Below, piece by piece: positions 34,959 to 44,798 of a stretch of DNA of 64,000 nt (positions are counted from its first letter, which is position 1; each line of letters opens with the position of its first letter). Source of the stretch: Bacillus sp. A301a_S52 (GTDB taxonomy: Bacteria; Bacillota; Bacilli; Bacillales; Salisediminibacteriaceae); contig JABXYP010000001.1 of NCBI GenBank assembly GCA_024701455.1, positions 2,050,001 to 2,114,000 on the forward strand, written 5' to 3'. Under the pieces are notes generated by a model. The model was given only the letters and a program-made list of their open reading frames with translations, was not told the origin of the DNA and ran no database searches. The translations under genes and the position numbers were made by a program.

Positions 34959-36572
34959 TTATAATTCTATGTTTGAAACGGAGACAATATCGGTGATTTT
35001 TTGGAACTCTTCAATGACTTTTTCATCACATTCCTTATCAGTAGATAATAACATAATAGCTTTCCCGCCTTCATGTTTCCGCCCTACTTGCATCGTTGCA
35101 ATATTGATATCATGTGTACCAAGCAGTAAACCGACTTTTCCTATGACACCAGGTTGGTCATTGTGCTGGATGAATAACGTATGCTTTGCAGGTTGAAAAT
35201 CAAGAGAGAACTCATTAATTTGAACGATACGAGGGCCGATCTCTCTACTGAAAGTACCATAAATTTCAAGCGTGTTTTGTTCACCGATAATGGTAGCCTT
35301 AATAAAATTTGAGTAGCCGCGGGATTCACTTTCATGCTTTTCGACCACTTCTATTTCTCGCTCTTTTGCAATCCAAGAAGCGTTTACTTCATTGACATAG
35401 CCATCTATACGGTGGCGTAAAAAACCAGCTAAAAAACTTCGGTTAAACAGGCCAGTTTCTTGGTGTGAGATTTCACCAGCATAGCTAAGTTCAACCTTTT
35501 TTACCGGTTCTCTAAATAATTGGGACGTAATCTCCCCAAGACTTCTTGTTAGTTGTGTAATCGGTGCAAATTTCTCAAATACATCTGCATCTAGGTAAGG
35601 CAAGTTCAATGCATGAGGAGCAGGTTTGCCGTTTAAATAATCCATCACTTCAACAGCAACCTGTGCCGCCACATTCTTTTGGGCTTCTGTTGTAGAGGCT
35701 GCAATATGCGGTGTCGTTATAACTTCATCTAATTCTGTTAATGGGTGATTTTGCGCAGGTTCCGATTCATAAACATCGACTGCTGCTCCTCCAACATGTC
35801 CGCTTTTTATTGCTTCATATAAAGCATGTTCATCAATAATACCGCCTCTTGCGCAGTTTAATAAATAAACGCCAGGCTTTGTTTGTTGTAATGTCTCTTT
35901 ATTTAACAGGCCTTTCGTTTCTTTTGTTAAAGGAGTATGAATGGAGATAAAATCACTTTGTGATAAAAGCTCGTGAAGCTCAACAGGTTTCACATGATGC
36001 TTTTCTGCACGAGATTGTGTTAAAAAAGGGTCAAATGCAAGGATGTTCATACGGAAAGCGCGAGCGCGAGCGGCTAATTCTGCTCCAATTCGACCAAATC
36101 CCAGTATGCCTAGTGTTTTGCCATAGAGCTCAGTTCCTTGGAATTTCTTACGGTCCCATCTCCCTTCTTTCATTGACTGGTTTGCTAATGGAATATTCCT
36201 TGCAAGGGAGGCGAGCATAGCAAATGTATGTTCAGCGGTAGAAATTGTATTTCCATCAGGTGCATTAATGACGACAACACCATTTGAGGTGGCAGCTTCC
36301 ATATCGACATTATCCACGCCAACGCCAGCTCGGCCAATAATCTTTAAGCGAGGCATTTTTTCGATGACCTCTTTCGTCACAGTGGTGGCACTTCTGATCA
36401 GAAGGGCATCTACTTCTTCGAGTGGAGTTGTCGTTGTGGTGATTGATTCGAAAATAACATTCATAAGTGAACTATCGATTACAGGCTTTAAACCATCCTT
36501 ATCCATTTGATCAGAAACAAGGACATTAAATAATTCTTTATCAGTTTTAACAGCTTGCTGTGCGTGTACCAT
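34959..36572 (-). CDS. serA: D-3-phosphoglycerate dehydrogenase
   Basis: First step of serine synthesis: NAD-dependent oxidation of 3-phosphoglycerate. The 537 residues form the long SerA type. N-terminal substrate/nucleotide domain: KIIGRAGVGVDNVD, LGILGFGRIGAELAARARAF (NAD-binding), LNCARGGIIDEHAL (Arg) and the catalytic His in ITTPHIAASTTEAQ. An intervening domain and a C-terminal ACT domain follow (HNDQPGVIGKVGLLLGTHDI) for allosteric control. TAGGAGATG precedes the start. Same neighbourhood as B. subtilis serA near fer. Confidence 0.96.
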   Translation of the reverse strand: MVHAQQAVKTDKELFNVLVSDQMDKDGLKPVIDSSLMNVIFESITTTTTPLEEVDALLIRSATTVTKEVIEKMPRLKIIGRAGVGVDNVDMEAATSNGVVVINAPDGNTISTAEHTFAMLASLARNIPLANQSMKEGRWDRKKFQGTELYGKTLGILGFGRIGAELAARARAFRMNILAFDPFLTQSRAEKHHVKPVELHELLSQSDFISIHTPLTKETKGLLNKETLQQTKPGVYLLNCARGGIIDEHALYEAIKSGHVGGAAVDVYESEPAQNHPLTELDEVITTPHIAASTTEAQKNVAAQVAVEVMDYLNGKPAPHALNLPYLDADVFEKFAPITQLTRSLGEITSQLFREPVKKVELSYAGEISHQETGLFNRSFLAGFLRHRIDGYVNEVNASWIAKEREIEVVEKHESESRGYSNFIKATIIGEQNTLEIYGTFSREIGPRIVQINEFSLDFQPAKHTLFIQHNDQPGVIGKVGLLLGTHDINIATMQVGRKHEGGKAIMLLSTDKECDEKVIEEFQKITDIVSVSNIEL

Positions 36573-36781
36573 GGTTCATCTCCTAACGTGCTAATTTTAA
36601 ACTATAGTAACATGAAAGAGAGGAAACAATCTATAGGTTTAGCACATTAATTTAATAAAGTGTCGAAAAGTTCAATCAACTGTCATATAACGTAATAATA
36701 TAAAATGGAATTGAAACTGCTATATGTAGCATGTAAACTTAAAAGGGGAAGGCTAGTTAAATATACAAAAGGAGACAGCCT

Positions 36782-37420
36782 ATGTGGGAGAATATTATGC
36801 AGAAGTCAGCTCTATTTGAAGGGCTGTCAGCAGACGAATTAAGACCAGTTATTGCGATGGGGAGAAAAATACGGCTAAAAGATAAAGAAACGTTATTTTT
36901 TGAAGGTGAAGAAAAAAATGCATTTTACATATTAGGTAAAGGTACGATACTGATTAGTAAGCTGACAGAGGAAGGTAGTGAAAGTCTCATAAACGTGTTA
37001 GGGGAAGGGGAAACATTTCCGCATACCGGTTTCTTTAAAAAAACCTTTTATCCTGGGACTGCAACTGCTAAAAAAGACGTCACAGTCCTAGCTATACCGA
37101 TAGACAAATTTGAACTTTTTGTTCGAGATAAACCAGAACTCATGTTTCGAATTATAGAGATGATGAACTCTAAAATCATTTATTTACAGAAGAAATTAAA
37201 TGAAGTATTGTCTTTAAATGTTGCCTCACGGTTAAAAGCAGCTATGGCTTATTTACATGATACCCAGGGGAAGCATATTATTTTAACACATCAAGAATTA
37301 GGGAACATCATCGGCGCTTCACGTGAAACGGTTAGCAGACAACTTAAAAAATGGGAACGAGAAGGTTGGCTTGAAGTTAAAAAAGATAAAATCATCCTTA
37401 ACTCAACGGTTGAATTATAG
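36782..37420 (+). CDS. Crp/Fnr-family transcription regulator
   Basis: The 212 residues have a cyclic-nucleotide-binding-like barrel (residues about 10-125, LFFEGEEKNAFYILGKGTI) and a C-terminal Crp-type winged helix (LTHQELGNIIGASRETVSRQ). There is no cysteine at all, so it cannot be an iron-sulfur FNR. The ligand is unknown. AAAGGAGACAG precedes the ATG. It is divergent from serA and convergent with ferredoxin; a shared terminator separates it from fer. Confidence 0.88.
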   Translation: MWENIMQKSALFEGLSADELRPVIAMGRKIRLKDKETLFFEGEEKNAFYILGKGTILISKLTEEGSESLINVLGEGETFPHTGFFKKTFYPGTATAKKDVTVLAIPIDKFELFVRDKPELMFRIIEMMNSKIIYLQKKLNEVLSLNVASRLKAAMAYLHDTQGKHIILTHQELGNIIGASRETVSRQLKKWEREGWLEVKKDKIILNSTVEL

Positions 37421-37444
37421 GCATTAAACACAGATAGAGCAACT

Positions 37445-37471
37445 AAAAAACCACCGGCTATGACCGGTGGC
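37445..37471 (-). terminator. Terminator between the Crp-type gene and fer
   Basis: CCACCGG (37451-37457) pairs with CCGGTGG (37464-37470). On the minus strand it is followed by T6, so it mainly serves fer, 12 bases after its stop. Confidence 0.8.
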
Positions 37472-37482
37472 AAATCTTTAAC

Positions 37483-37746
<264 letters not shown>

Positions 37747-38079
37747 TTAAAAGTATTATATGAACCCTTCATGATTCTCTCTATAGAGTGTATTCAAATC
37801 ATCGATAAACCAACTCGGAAAACACGAGGGGATACTATCCAATCATACCAATTTGTGTTCTAAGATCTATCGATAGTTTTGAACGCTCTTTATATAAAAA
37901 AGGGTGTTTTAACCAAGAACAAATTCACAAGAAGTTTGTTCTTCCTATTCTACATTGTAAATGTTCTCACTTAACATTTCAATAAAAAAATAATTGAGAA
38001 TGCTTATCAGCAAAGGGTTTTGCTAGCTTAGCAACTGTTCATCAATTATACTTATGAGGATAGAGAGAGGAGAAAAGTA

Positions 38080-39147
38080 ATGAATTTTCTTCAATTTTTA
38101 ATTTTACAGCTTCTTCATAAATGTCGAGGTGAAAAAAGCTTAAATGGTGTTATTCATCTTTTAAAAGGGAAACGATCAGCCCAAACAATTCAAGATATTA
38201 TGCTCTTTAATTTACAATCTTATGCAGCTATGTTAAAGCAATGGGGATTTAGTGAGTTAGATAACAATGTCACTGAATTGAAAGTGAAAGGTTGGATAAG
38301 TGACACTGATAAAGTAGCGCTACTCACTGAAGAGGGTATTAAAAAGATGAAGCACGCCTCCTTGCAATATGAGATACCTCCCCAGTTTAACGGGTTAAAA
38401 TATGAATGGGACAATACTGCTGAGCATGTGTGGCAAAGTATAGCTTTACTTGTTCAATCAATTTCTTATTTGAAAATGAATCACTCAATGTTTATACCAA
38501 TTAGTTATCATCATTCAGCACAGACTACTGTAAGAAAGATAGTGTTGAACCACGGCAATGTACTAAGTATGGGGAATCAAGTGTATAACGAATTAACAGA
38601 TATGTTACAAAAACTACCGGACGAAAAAGCGACCCTTTTTGTGGATCGGCTAACGTCTAGTGATAGAATTGGTAAAACATACGAACAACTAGCTAGTCGT
38701 TTTCATCACGATGCTTTATATACTTTCATACAATTTAGAGGAATTATTCATACATTCATAAGCCAAATCGAAGAAGCTTCAACATACCCTATGTTATCTC
38801 AATTGATCCCAGAAAATAGAACGTCTCTTAATTTAACACATACAGCTGAAATAACACGGAAACTATTAATGAATGGTTATACCCGGGATGAAATAGCTAA
38901 GAGAAGAGACTTGAAAAAAAGCACGATAGAAGATCATATCATAGAAATTGCCATTCATGATGAGCATTTTGATTATCAGCCATATATAACGAATGACCAG
39001 CTGACACTGATTGAAAATACAGCTAGAAAACTGCAAACAAACAGGTTAAAAGTTATTAAGGATCATTTAAATGGAGATGTGAGTTACTTTCAAATTAGGC
39101 TTGGATTATCAAGAAAAAGGAGAGACCTCCATGCGAGCGATACATGA
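38080..39147 (+). CDS. ypbB: YpbB-like protein with C-terminal helix-turn-helix
   Basis: Function unknown; always upstream of recQ in bacilli. The 355 residues start MNFLQFLILQLLHKCRGEKS and are helical. The C terminus carries the HTH_40 domain found in RecQ-associated proteins (ITRKLLMNGYTRDEIAKRRD, KKSTIEDHIIEIA). GAGAGGAG precedes the ATG. It overlaps recQ by 17 bases, implying coupled translation and a link to DNA repair. An AAGAACAAA ... TTTGTTCTT inverted repeat lies in the leader near 37913-37942. Confidence 0.85.
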   Translation: MNFLQFLILQLLHKCRGEKSLNGVIHLLKGKRSAQTIQDIMLFNLQSYAAMLKQWGFSELDNNVTELKVKGWISDTDKVALLTEEGIKKMKHASLQYEIPPQFNGLKYEWDNTAEHVWQSIALLVQSISYLKMNHSMFIPISYHHSAQTTVRKIVLNHGNVLSMGNQVYNELTDMLQKLPDEKATLFVDRLTSSDRIGKTYEQLASRFHHDALYTFIQFRGIIHTFISQIEEASTYPMLSQLIPENRTSLNLTHTAEITRKLLMNGYTRDEIAKRRDLKKSTIEDHIIEIAIHDEHFDYQPYITNDQLTLIENTARKLQTNRLKVIKDHLNGDVSYFQIRLGLSRKRRDLHASDT

Positions 39148-40657
39148 TGTATTAAGGGAAGAGTTTGGTTATTCATCTTTCCGAGAAGGGCAGCAACCTA
39201 TCATTGAGGCCGTATTAACTAAACAAGATGTACTAGCCATATTGCCTACAGGAACTGGGAAAACGCTTTGTTATCATTTGCCGTCCAAAATAATGAATGG
39301 GCTGACTCTTGTCATTTCTCCGCTTGTATCGCTAATGGAAGACCAAGTGACACAAATGAGAGCTAACGGAGAGAAAAAAGTAGCTCATCTAAGTAGCATG
39401 TTAGATACAAGTGAAAAGTATGACATATTAAATGATTTGAATCGTTTTAATTTAATTTTTATCTCTCCAGAAATGCTTACAATGCCATTTATTTTAGCAA
39501 AACTGACAGAAACGAGTATCTCACTTTTTGTAGTTGATGAGGCCCACTGCATTTCTCAATGGGGCCATGAATTTCGAACAGATTATTTAAGACTGAAAAA
39601 TGTTAGAAAAACATTTGGGAATCCCCCCTGTTTAGCCTTAACTGCTACGGCCACACCTAAAGTTGAAAAAGACATTTGCTATCATCTAAATCTAGAAAAT
39701 GAATGTATCTATCGTTTACCAGTTAACAGAAATAATATATTTATGACAGTTGAGAAATATAAGGATCAAACTGAAAAGGAAGCAAGGTTTGCTGATCTTA
39801 TCATAGAAGCAGAGACACCAGCCATTGTTTATACAGGCACACGTCAAAAAGCTCAATACACGGCTGAATATTTACAAAAGAATGGGCTGAAGCGAACTGC
39901 TTATTATCATGGGGGTATGACAAAAGAAGATCGGCTTTTAGTACAACAACAATTTTTGTACCATGACATTGATATCATGTGCTGTACGAATGCCTTTGGA
40001 ATGGGAATTAATAAACCAGATGTTCGAAGTGTGTTTCATTTGCATGTACCGTCATCCGTGGAACACTATATTCAAGAGATAGGCCGTGCTGGCAGAGATG
40101 GAAGGCAAAGCACAGCTTATATGATATTTTGTGAGGAGGATGTCATCTTACCTGTGGCATTCATCGAAGAGGAGTTTCCGGAAAGAACTGTACTTAAAGA
40201 GATGTTTTCACAGAAGGATATTGTTGGAAAAACATTCAAAGAAGTAACCCTTCTGATTCAACTTCCTGAAAAACAAGAAAAAATGTTATATTATCAGCTC
40301 GAGAAACGTCAATTGATCATGAACGGTGTTTTCACAAACTATGCTAATAAACCGGATGTTGCCGATGAGCTAATTCATTATTTTGAGAAAAGAAAAAAAG
40401 AGAAGCTTCAATTATTATGGCAGATGAGACATCTAGCAGAAACAACACAATGTCTCAGGGAAGAAGTAGCTCGCTATTTTCATGAAACAGTCGTTGACAA
40501 ACCTAATTGGTGTTGTAATAAATGTGACTCGTTAGATATGTATGATCAAACGCTAAATAAATCGCAAAGAGATAAGTATGAGCAACAGAGAGGTGAACAA
40601 TCCTGGCAAACGGCGTTGAAGCGTATGTTAACCGTTTGCGACGGGGGATCAATGTGA
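39131..40657 (+). CDS. recQ: ATP-dependent DNA helicase, RecQ family (RecS type)
   Basis: Superfamily 2 3'-5' helicase. The start at 39131 has AAGGAGA 8 bases upstream; an earlier in-frame start at 39101 lacks one. The 508 residues contain FREGQQPIIEAVL, Walker A LPTGTGKTLCYHLPS, DEAHCISQWGHEFR, the aromatic-rich loop LALTATATPKV and helicase C motifs TNAFGMGINKPDVR and QEIGRAGRDGR. A short cysteine cluster near the end (WCCNKCDS) resembles a degenerate RecQ zinc site. There is no HRDC domain, as in B. subtilis RecS. Confidence 0.94.
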   Translation: MRAIHDVLREEFGYSSFREGQQPIIEAVLTKQDVLAILPTGTGKTLCYHLPSKIMNGLTLVISPLVSLMEDQVTQMRANGEKKVAHLSSMLDTSEKYDILNDLNRFNLIFISPEMLTMPFILAKLTETSISLFVVDEAHCISQWGHEFRTDYLRLKNVRKTFGNPPCLALTATATPKVEKDICYHLNLENECIYRLPVNRNNIFMTVEKYKDQTEKEARFADLIIEAETPAIVYTGTRQKAQYTAEYLQKNGLKRTAYYHGGMTKEDRLLVQQQFLYHDIDIMCCTNAFGMGINKPDVRSVFHLHVPSSVEHYIQEIGRAGRDGRQSTAYMIFCEEDVILPVAFIEEEFPERTVLKEMFSQKDIVGKTFKEVTLLIQLPEKQEKMLYYQLEKRQLIMNGVFTNYANKPDVADELIHYFEKRKKEKLQLLWQMRHLAETTQCLREEVARYFHETVVDKPNWCCNKCDSLDMYDQTLNKSQRDKYEQQRGEQSWQTALKRMLTVCDGGSM

Positions 40658-41229
40658 AGAAGCAGGCCGAAATAATTAAACACATTTCCGATAAAGAGCT
40701 ACTCATCAATTTGTATGCGACCCAGCTGATTATGTTCATTATTGCGTTGTTTACGAGTTGGCTGATCAAGGGGGACGTATTCGCTGTATTAAACGTTTTC
40801 CAATTAAGTGGGGACCACCTTCTTATAGGTTTAACTTTTGGCGTTGCTATCGTGACTTTTGAACTTTTTTTATCCCGTATATTACCACCGTCTTGGTTTG
40901 ATGATGGGGGAATTAATAAACGGGTTTTTTCTAGCAGACATCCATTTCATATCGTTGTATTATCAGCGATTGTTGCGATTAGTGAAGAAGTCCTGTTTCG
41001 TGGTGTCATACAAACCTATGCCGGTCTCTGGGTAGCATCTATCTTGTTTACACTTATTCACTTTCGTTATTTGGCTAATCGCTTTTTATTTATCTTTACG
41101 ATTCTATTGAGTGTGTCGTTAGGTGTGCTTTTTGAACTAACAGGAAATTTACTTACAGCGATTGTTGCTCATTTTATAATAGATTGTTTGCTAGGGCTTC
41201 ATATTCGATACTTCGATAATAAACATTAA
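40654..41229 (+). CDS. ypbD: CPBP-family (CAAX) intramembrane metalloprotease
   Basis: Predicted membrane protease of the Abi/Rce1 family. From the GTG at 40654 (GGGGG 7 bases upstream, overlapping the recQ stop) there are 191 residues. Motif 1 is SEEVLFRGVIQT, motif 2 is FTLIHFRYLANR and motif 3 is AIVAHFIIDCLL, giving the expected Glu-Glu, Arg and two His sites. Several membrane helices. Same place as ypbD in B. subtilis. Confidence 0.9.
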   Translation: MKKQAEIIKHISDKELLINLYATQLIMFIIALFTSWLIKGDVFAVLNVFQLSGDHLLIGLTFGVAIVTFELFLSRILPPSWFDDGGINKRVFSSRHPFHIVVLSAIVAISEEVLFRGVIQTYAGLWVASILFTLIHFRYLANRFLFIFTILLSVSLGVLFELTGNLLTAIVAHFIIDCLLGLHIRYFDNKH

Positions 41230-41321
41230 AAGGTAACTAGTCGTATGAGTTTTATCATGGTACATTGTATGTGTAACTATAGGTGTATAGAACGATAAAA
41301 ACGACAAACGAGGTGGTACCT

Positions 41322-41585
41322 TTGTCACGTATTAATCGAAATGACAGGAATAATGGCGACGTAAAGAATCAGATGGAAATGGACAGAGAAGTACCTAATT
41401 TACATAGTCATGAACTCCCGCCTAGAAGTACTATTCACAAAAAAGTGAGGCGCCCTTTTTCACGGGCAGCGAAAAGAAAAAGACGAAAAAAGTTTCGGGT
41501 TCCTCTTGTTACTATTTGGCTTTTTCTTTTTTTACTAATAGTTGGACTCGTATTAACGTATCCCTTTTGGGTGACGAGGATATAA
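41322..41585 (+). CDS. Small basic membrane protein, YpbE-like but without LysM
   Basis: The TTG at 41322 follows GAGGTGG and gives 87 residues starting MSRINRNDRN. A very basic stretch (KKVRRPFSRAAKRKRRKKFR) precedes one C-terminal membrane helix (TIWLFLFLLIVGLVLTYPFW). Position between ypbD and ypbF is that of B. subtilis ypbE, which also has a C-terminal LysM domain. No LysM is present here, so this is either a short form or a truncation. Confidence 0.65.
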   Translation: MSRINRNDRNNGDVKNQMEMDREVPNLHSHELPPRSTIHKKVRRPFSRAAKRKRRKKFRVPLVTIWLFLFLLIVGLVLTYPFWVTRI

Positions 41586-41650
41586 TACTTACTCTGAAGT
41601 TGTCCTACTCCCATGAATGCTTGCATAGAATTTATTGGGGGTGCATTATC

Positions 41651-42091
41651 ATGAAGGAAAAAGTTTCTACTGGGCAAGAGAGTATTGATACTTTCATGAT
41701 CAACGCGATCATTAAAGCAAAGGGTAAAGAAAAAGCTGCTGAAAAGAAACTTGTAAGAGTGGGTTTTCTCGTGATTTTGAGTTTAATAAGTCTCACGGTC
41801 TATGTCTTTAAAAATTGGATGCAATGGTTTCAAGCTGAAGGTTCTATCTTTCAGAAAATCATGACAGATCCATTCATTCTTTTTTTTACAATATTGTCTA
41901 TCATAACGTTTGCTTGGTTGCAGCAGGTGACAGCAAAGTTTGAAAAAGCAGAAAAAGACTACGATCAATTAAAAGAAGATATGATCGATCGTGCAGCAGA
42001 TATTTGGTCTTCCCCTGAAGCATGGAAGAAACGCTCAGAGATTTTTCGAGAATTAAAAGAAAAGCATGATATAAACCTTTATCATAAATGA
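41651..42091 (+). CDS. ypbF: YpbF-like membrane protein (DUF2663)
   Basis: Function unknown. The ATG at 41651 (GGGGGTG upstream) gives 146 residues; the longer frame from 41516 overlaps the previous gene and is not used. Two membrane helices (VGFLVILSLISLTVYVFK and DPFILFFTILSIITFAWLQ) lie between charged ends. The C-terminal helix SSPEAWKKRSEIFRELKEKH is likely cytosolic. Same gene order as B. subtilis ypbD-ypbE-ypbF. Confidence 0.8.
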   Translation: MKEKVSTGQESIDTFMINAIIKAKGKEKAAEKKLVRVGFLVILSLISLTVYVFKNWMQWFQAEGSIFQKIMTDPFILFFTILSIITFAWLQQVTAKFEKAEKDYDQLKEDMIDRAADIWSSPEAWKKRSEIFRELKEKHDINLYHK

Positions 42092-42234
42092 AATTTAAGT
42101 GGGTATAGACCCTTTCCCATCCATATGAATAGCTTCATCGGTGCTGTCATTTCACTACGTGAAATAAAGTAATAACACATAGCGCACCTTATCATATACT
42201 ATTATGACAAGTAGTGAGAGTGTGAGGTGAAACT

Positions 42235-42381
42235 ATGTCAGCTTCAGGTAAAGCGCCATTTGAGCCTATTATGACGACTGTCTTTATCGTTATTGTTTTA
42301 GGCCTGATATTCGATTTAGGAAGAGAAGCGAATGATACGGCGATAGACGACCTTCTTATAGTCGAAACATTAGAGAATTGA
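42235..42381 (+). CDS. 48-residue small membrane protein
   Basis: Not recognised. ATG at 42235 with GTGAGGTG 6 bases upstream; ends at TGA 42379-42381. The sequence runs MSASGKAPFEPIMTTVFIVI then a helix through VLGLIFDLGR and an acidic tail (TAIDDLLIVETLEN). One membrane segment is predicted around residues 13-27. It lies 21 bases before the next gene on the same strand, so the two may be co-transcribed. Good ribosome-binding site but only composition as coding evidence. Confidence 0.5.
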   Translation: MSASGKAPFEPIMTTVFIVIVLGLIFDLGREANDTAIDDLLIVETLEN

Positions 42382-42402
42382 TTACTGCCGCTCTAAGGTG
42401 TG

Positions 42403-42690
42403 ATGACTGTGTCAAATCGTAGGAAAGGAACGGGAGCAGGCACTTATAAATTAGATAAAGAAACACAAGAGCTTTTTAAAAAAATGACACCGCAGAAACT
42501 AGCGATCATTATCGCCTTGTTGACAGATGCTCTGCGTGTAAGAGCCGTCTTACTAGATGTGGATCAAAATGTTGAAGTGGTGCTACAAGGGAATTTGAAA
42601 GGCAATGAGGTGAATACCTTATTGAAAGAATTAAACAATATTCCATTAGAAAAGTGGCTTGCAATGTTACAAAAGTTTAACAAATCATAA
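42403..42690 (+). CDS. Small protein of unknown function
   Basis: Not recognised. About 95 residues; ATG at 42403 or GTG at 42409 are both possible with TAAGG at 42394-42398. No signal peptide. A central hydrophobic stretch (PQKLAIIIALLTDALRVRAV) may be a buried helix rather than a membrane segment. LLKELNNIPLEKWLAMLQKF forms a C-terminal amphipathic helix. Lies between ypbF and fhs; function cannot be inferred from context. Confidence 0.65.
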   Translation: MTVSNRRKGTGAGTYKLDKETQELFKKMTPQKLAIIIALLTDALRVRAVLLDVDQNVEVVLQGNLKGNEVNTLLKELNNIPLEKWLAMLQKFNKS

Positions 42691-42814
42691 GGTCATTTAA
42701 AAGATATATGCTATAGCGTGTCATTAATTTAAATAACGTTATCACTGAAGCAAGGTACTCCTTATTGAAGAGACAGATGTTTGCCTTGACTTTATTATTA
42801 ATGATAATGGTACC

Positions 42815-42848
42815 GTGCTCAAATTTAATGTTTGAGCACAATTTTTTT
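42815..42848 (+). terminator. Intrinsic terminator upstream of fhs
   Basis: GTGCTCAAA (42815-42823) pairs exactly with TTTGAGCAC (42831-42839), then A and T7. It is 125 bases after the previous stop and 115 before fhs, so it may end the upstream unit or act as a leader attenuator of fhs. No known aptamer is recognised in 42691-42814. Confidence 0.8.
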
Positions 42849-42962
42849 AATAAAAATAGTAGTGATTTATTGCTGAATGAAGAAAGTTAAGGAATGGCTC
42901 ACCAAAAGATAAAAAAATGGTAAAATATTAACGTATTAGAGTAGAGAGAAGGAGAGTGGAAA

Positions 42963-44654
42963 ATGACCAAGGTAGATAAACAAGTAAGGGCCGATATTGA
43001 GATTGCCCAAGCAAGTCAAATGTTACCTATAAGCGACATTGTGAGTACATTACAATTAACTGATGACGAATGGGAGCCATTTGGACGGTACAAGGCAAAA
43101 CTGTCCCTTTCCGTGATGGAGCGGCTGAAAGATCGTCCAAACGGAAAAATCATTCTTGTAACAGCGATCAACCCAACTCCTGCAGGTGAAGGTAAATCGA
43201 CAGTGACCGTTGGATTAGGCCAGGCTTTAAACAAACTTAATAAACAGGCAGTTATAGCTTTAAGAGAGCCTTCACTAGGCCCTACTATGGGGATAAAGGG
43301 AGGAGCAGCAGGTGGTGGGTATTCTCAAGTCGTCCCTATGGAAGATATAAATTTACATTTTACCGGCGATATCCATGCTATAACATCCGCACATAATGCG
43401 TTGGCTGCATTAATTGATAACCACCTCCATCAAGGTAATGAATTAAACATCGATCCACGTCGTATCGTTTGGAAACGGGTAATAGATATGAACGATCGTG
43501 CTCTTCGTGAGGTTGTTATCGGGCTGGGCGGACCTCAGCAAGGGATACCTCGAGAATCGGGTTTTGATATTACCGTAGCGTCTGAAATAATGGCTATTCT
43601 TTGTCTCGCCCTAAACTTAACTGATTTAAAAGAACGACTGTCACGAATTGTTGTCGCATACACGTACGAAAAGCAGCCAGTGACTGTAAAGGATTTACAA
43701 GCTGAAGGGGCTCTAACGCTGCTCCTAAAAGAGGCATTAAAGCCTAATCTCGTGCAGACTCTTGAAAATACACCAGCTATTATTCATGGAGGTCCTTTTG
43801 CTAATATTGCTCACGGGTGTAATAGTGTGATTGCGACAAAAATGGCTGCTAAGCTAGGTGATTTTGTTGTAACAGAGGCAGGTTTTGGAGCAGATTTAGG
43901 GGCAGAAAAGTTTCTAGATATAAAAACACGCGCAGGAAATATAGATCCAAGTCTTGTCGTCATTGTTGCCACTATACGTGCATTAAAAATGCATGGAGGT
44001 GTTCCAAAAGATCAATTAAAACAAGAAAATTTGACAGCACTTGAGTTTGGGCTTGCGAATTTACATAAGCATGTGGAAACAATTAAAGCCTTCGGTCTTC
44101 CACACGTCGTGGCAATAAACAGATTTATGAATGATACAGAGGCCGAGATTTCCCTGTTAACAAGATGGTGTGAGAATCAAGGAATTAACGTAGAATTAGC
44201 AGATGTGTGGGCAAACGGAGGGGAGGGAGGAAAACGATTAGCTGAGCGAGTCGTAACCGAAATCACTAAAAAACCTAATCATTTTAACCCGCTTTATTCG
44301 CTTAATGACTCACTAAAAACGAAAATTAAAAAAATCGCAACGATCGTTTACGGTGCTGCAGATGTATCATTTTCTACTGAAGCTGAAAGGCAAATAGTGC
44401 AATTTGAAACATTAGGATGGGGGAAATATCCTATCTGTATGGCAAAAACACCTTATTCCCTTTCAGATGATCCTGTCCGACTTGGTCGTCCAGAAAAATT
44501 TACTCTTTCTATACGGGAGCTTAAACCCTCCATTGGAGCGGGTTTTATCGTGGTGTTAACCGGTAATGTCTTAACCATGCCAGGGTTACCAGAAAATCCT
44601 GCCGCACTCCGTATGGATGTAGACAGTGATGGAAAAGCTGTGGGCCTATTTTAA
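42963..44654 (+). CDS. fhs: Formate-tetrahydrofolate ligase
   Basis: ATP-dependent formation of 10-formyl-THF from formate, feeding one-carbon metabolism. The 563 residues have the P-loop [16 protein letters not shown] near residue 73, then [20 protein letters not shown] and [13 protein letters not shown], all typical of [20 protein letters not shown] and GGVPKDQL follow. GAGAAGGAG precedes the ATG. A terminator follows 45 bases after the stop. This gene is not at this site in B. subtilis. Confidence 0.97.
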   Translation: MTKVDKQVRADIEIAQASQMLPISDIVSTLQLTDDEWEPFGRYKAKLSLSVMERLKDRPNGKIILVTAINPTPAGEGKSTVTVGLGQALNKLNKQAVIALREPSLGPTMGIKGGAAGGGYSQVVPMEDINLHFTGDIHAITSAHNALAALIDNHLHQGNELNIDPRRIVWKRVIDMNDRALREVVIGLGGPQQGIPRESGFDITVASEIMAILCLALNLTDLKERLSRIVVAYTYEKQPVTVKDLQAEGALTLLLKEALKPNLVQTLENTPAIIHGGPFANIAHGCNSVIATKMAAKLGDFVVTEAGFGADLGAEKFLDIKTRAGNIDPSLVVIVATIRALKMHGGVPKDQLKQENLTALEFGLANLHKHVETIKAFGLPHVVAINRFMNDTEAEISLLTRWCENQGINVELADVWANGGEGGKRLAERVVTEITKKPNHFNPLYSLNDSLKTKIKKIATIVYGAADVSFSTEAERQIVQFETLGWGKYPICMAKTPYSLSDDPVRLGRPEKFTLSIRELKPSIGAGFIVVLTGNVLTMPGLPENPAALRMDVDSDGKAVGLF

Positions 44655-44698
44655 AAATGTTTACTTAGAAGAGTATACATACTCCTCTTTAAGATGTG

Positions 44699-44732
44699 CC
44701 GATGGGGAGAATGATCCCCTCGGTATTTTCTT
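44699..44732 (+). terminator. Intrinsic terminator after fhs
   Basis: CCGATGGGGA (44699-44708) pairs with TCCCCTCGG (44715-44723) with one bulged base, followed by TATTTTCTTT. Confidence 0.8.
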
Positions 44733-44798
44733 TAGACAGTTAGCGTACAGGAGTATTTTAACGTTTATTTAGTATTTATTTCTTTATAGAGAATTCAT

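Noticed and set aside
36782..37420. Calling the Crp-type gene fnr
   Set aside because: No cysteine residue for an iron-sulfur cluster; family assignment kept general.
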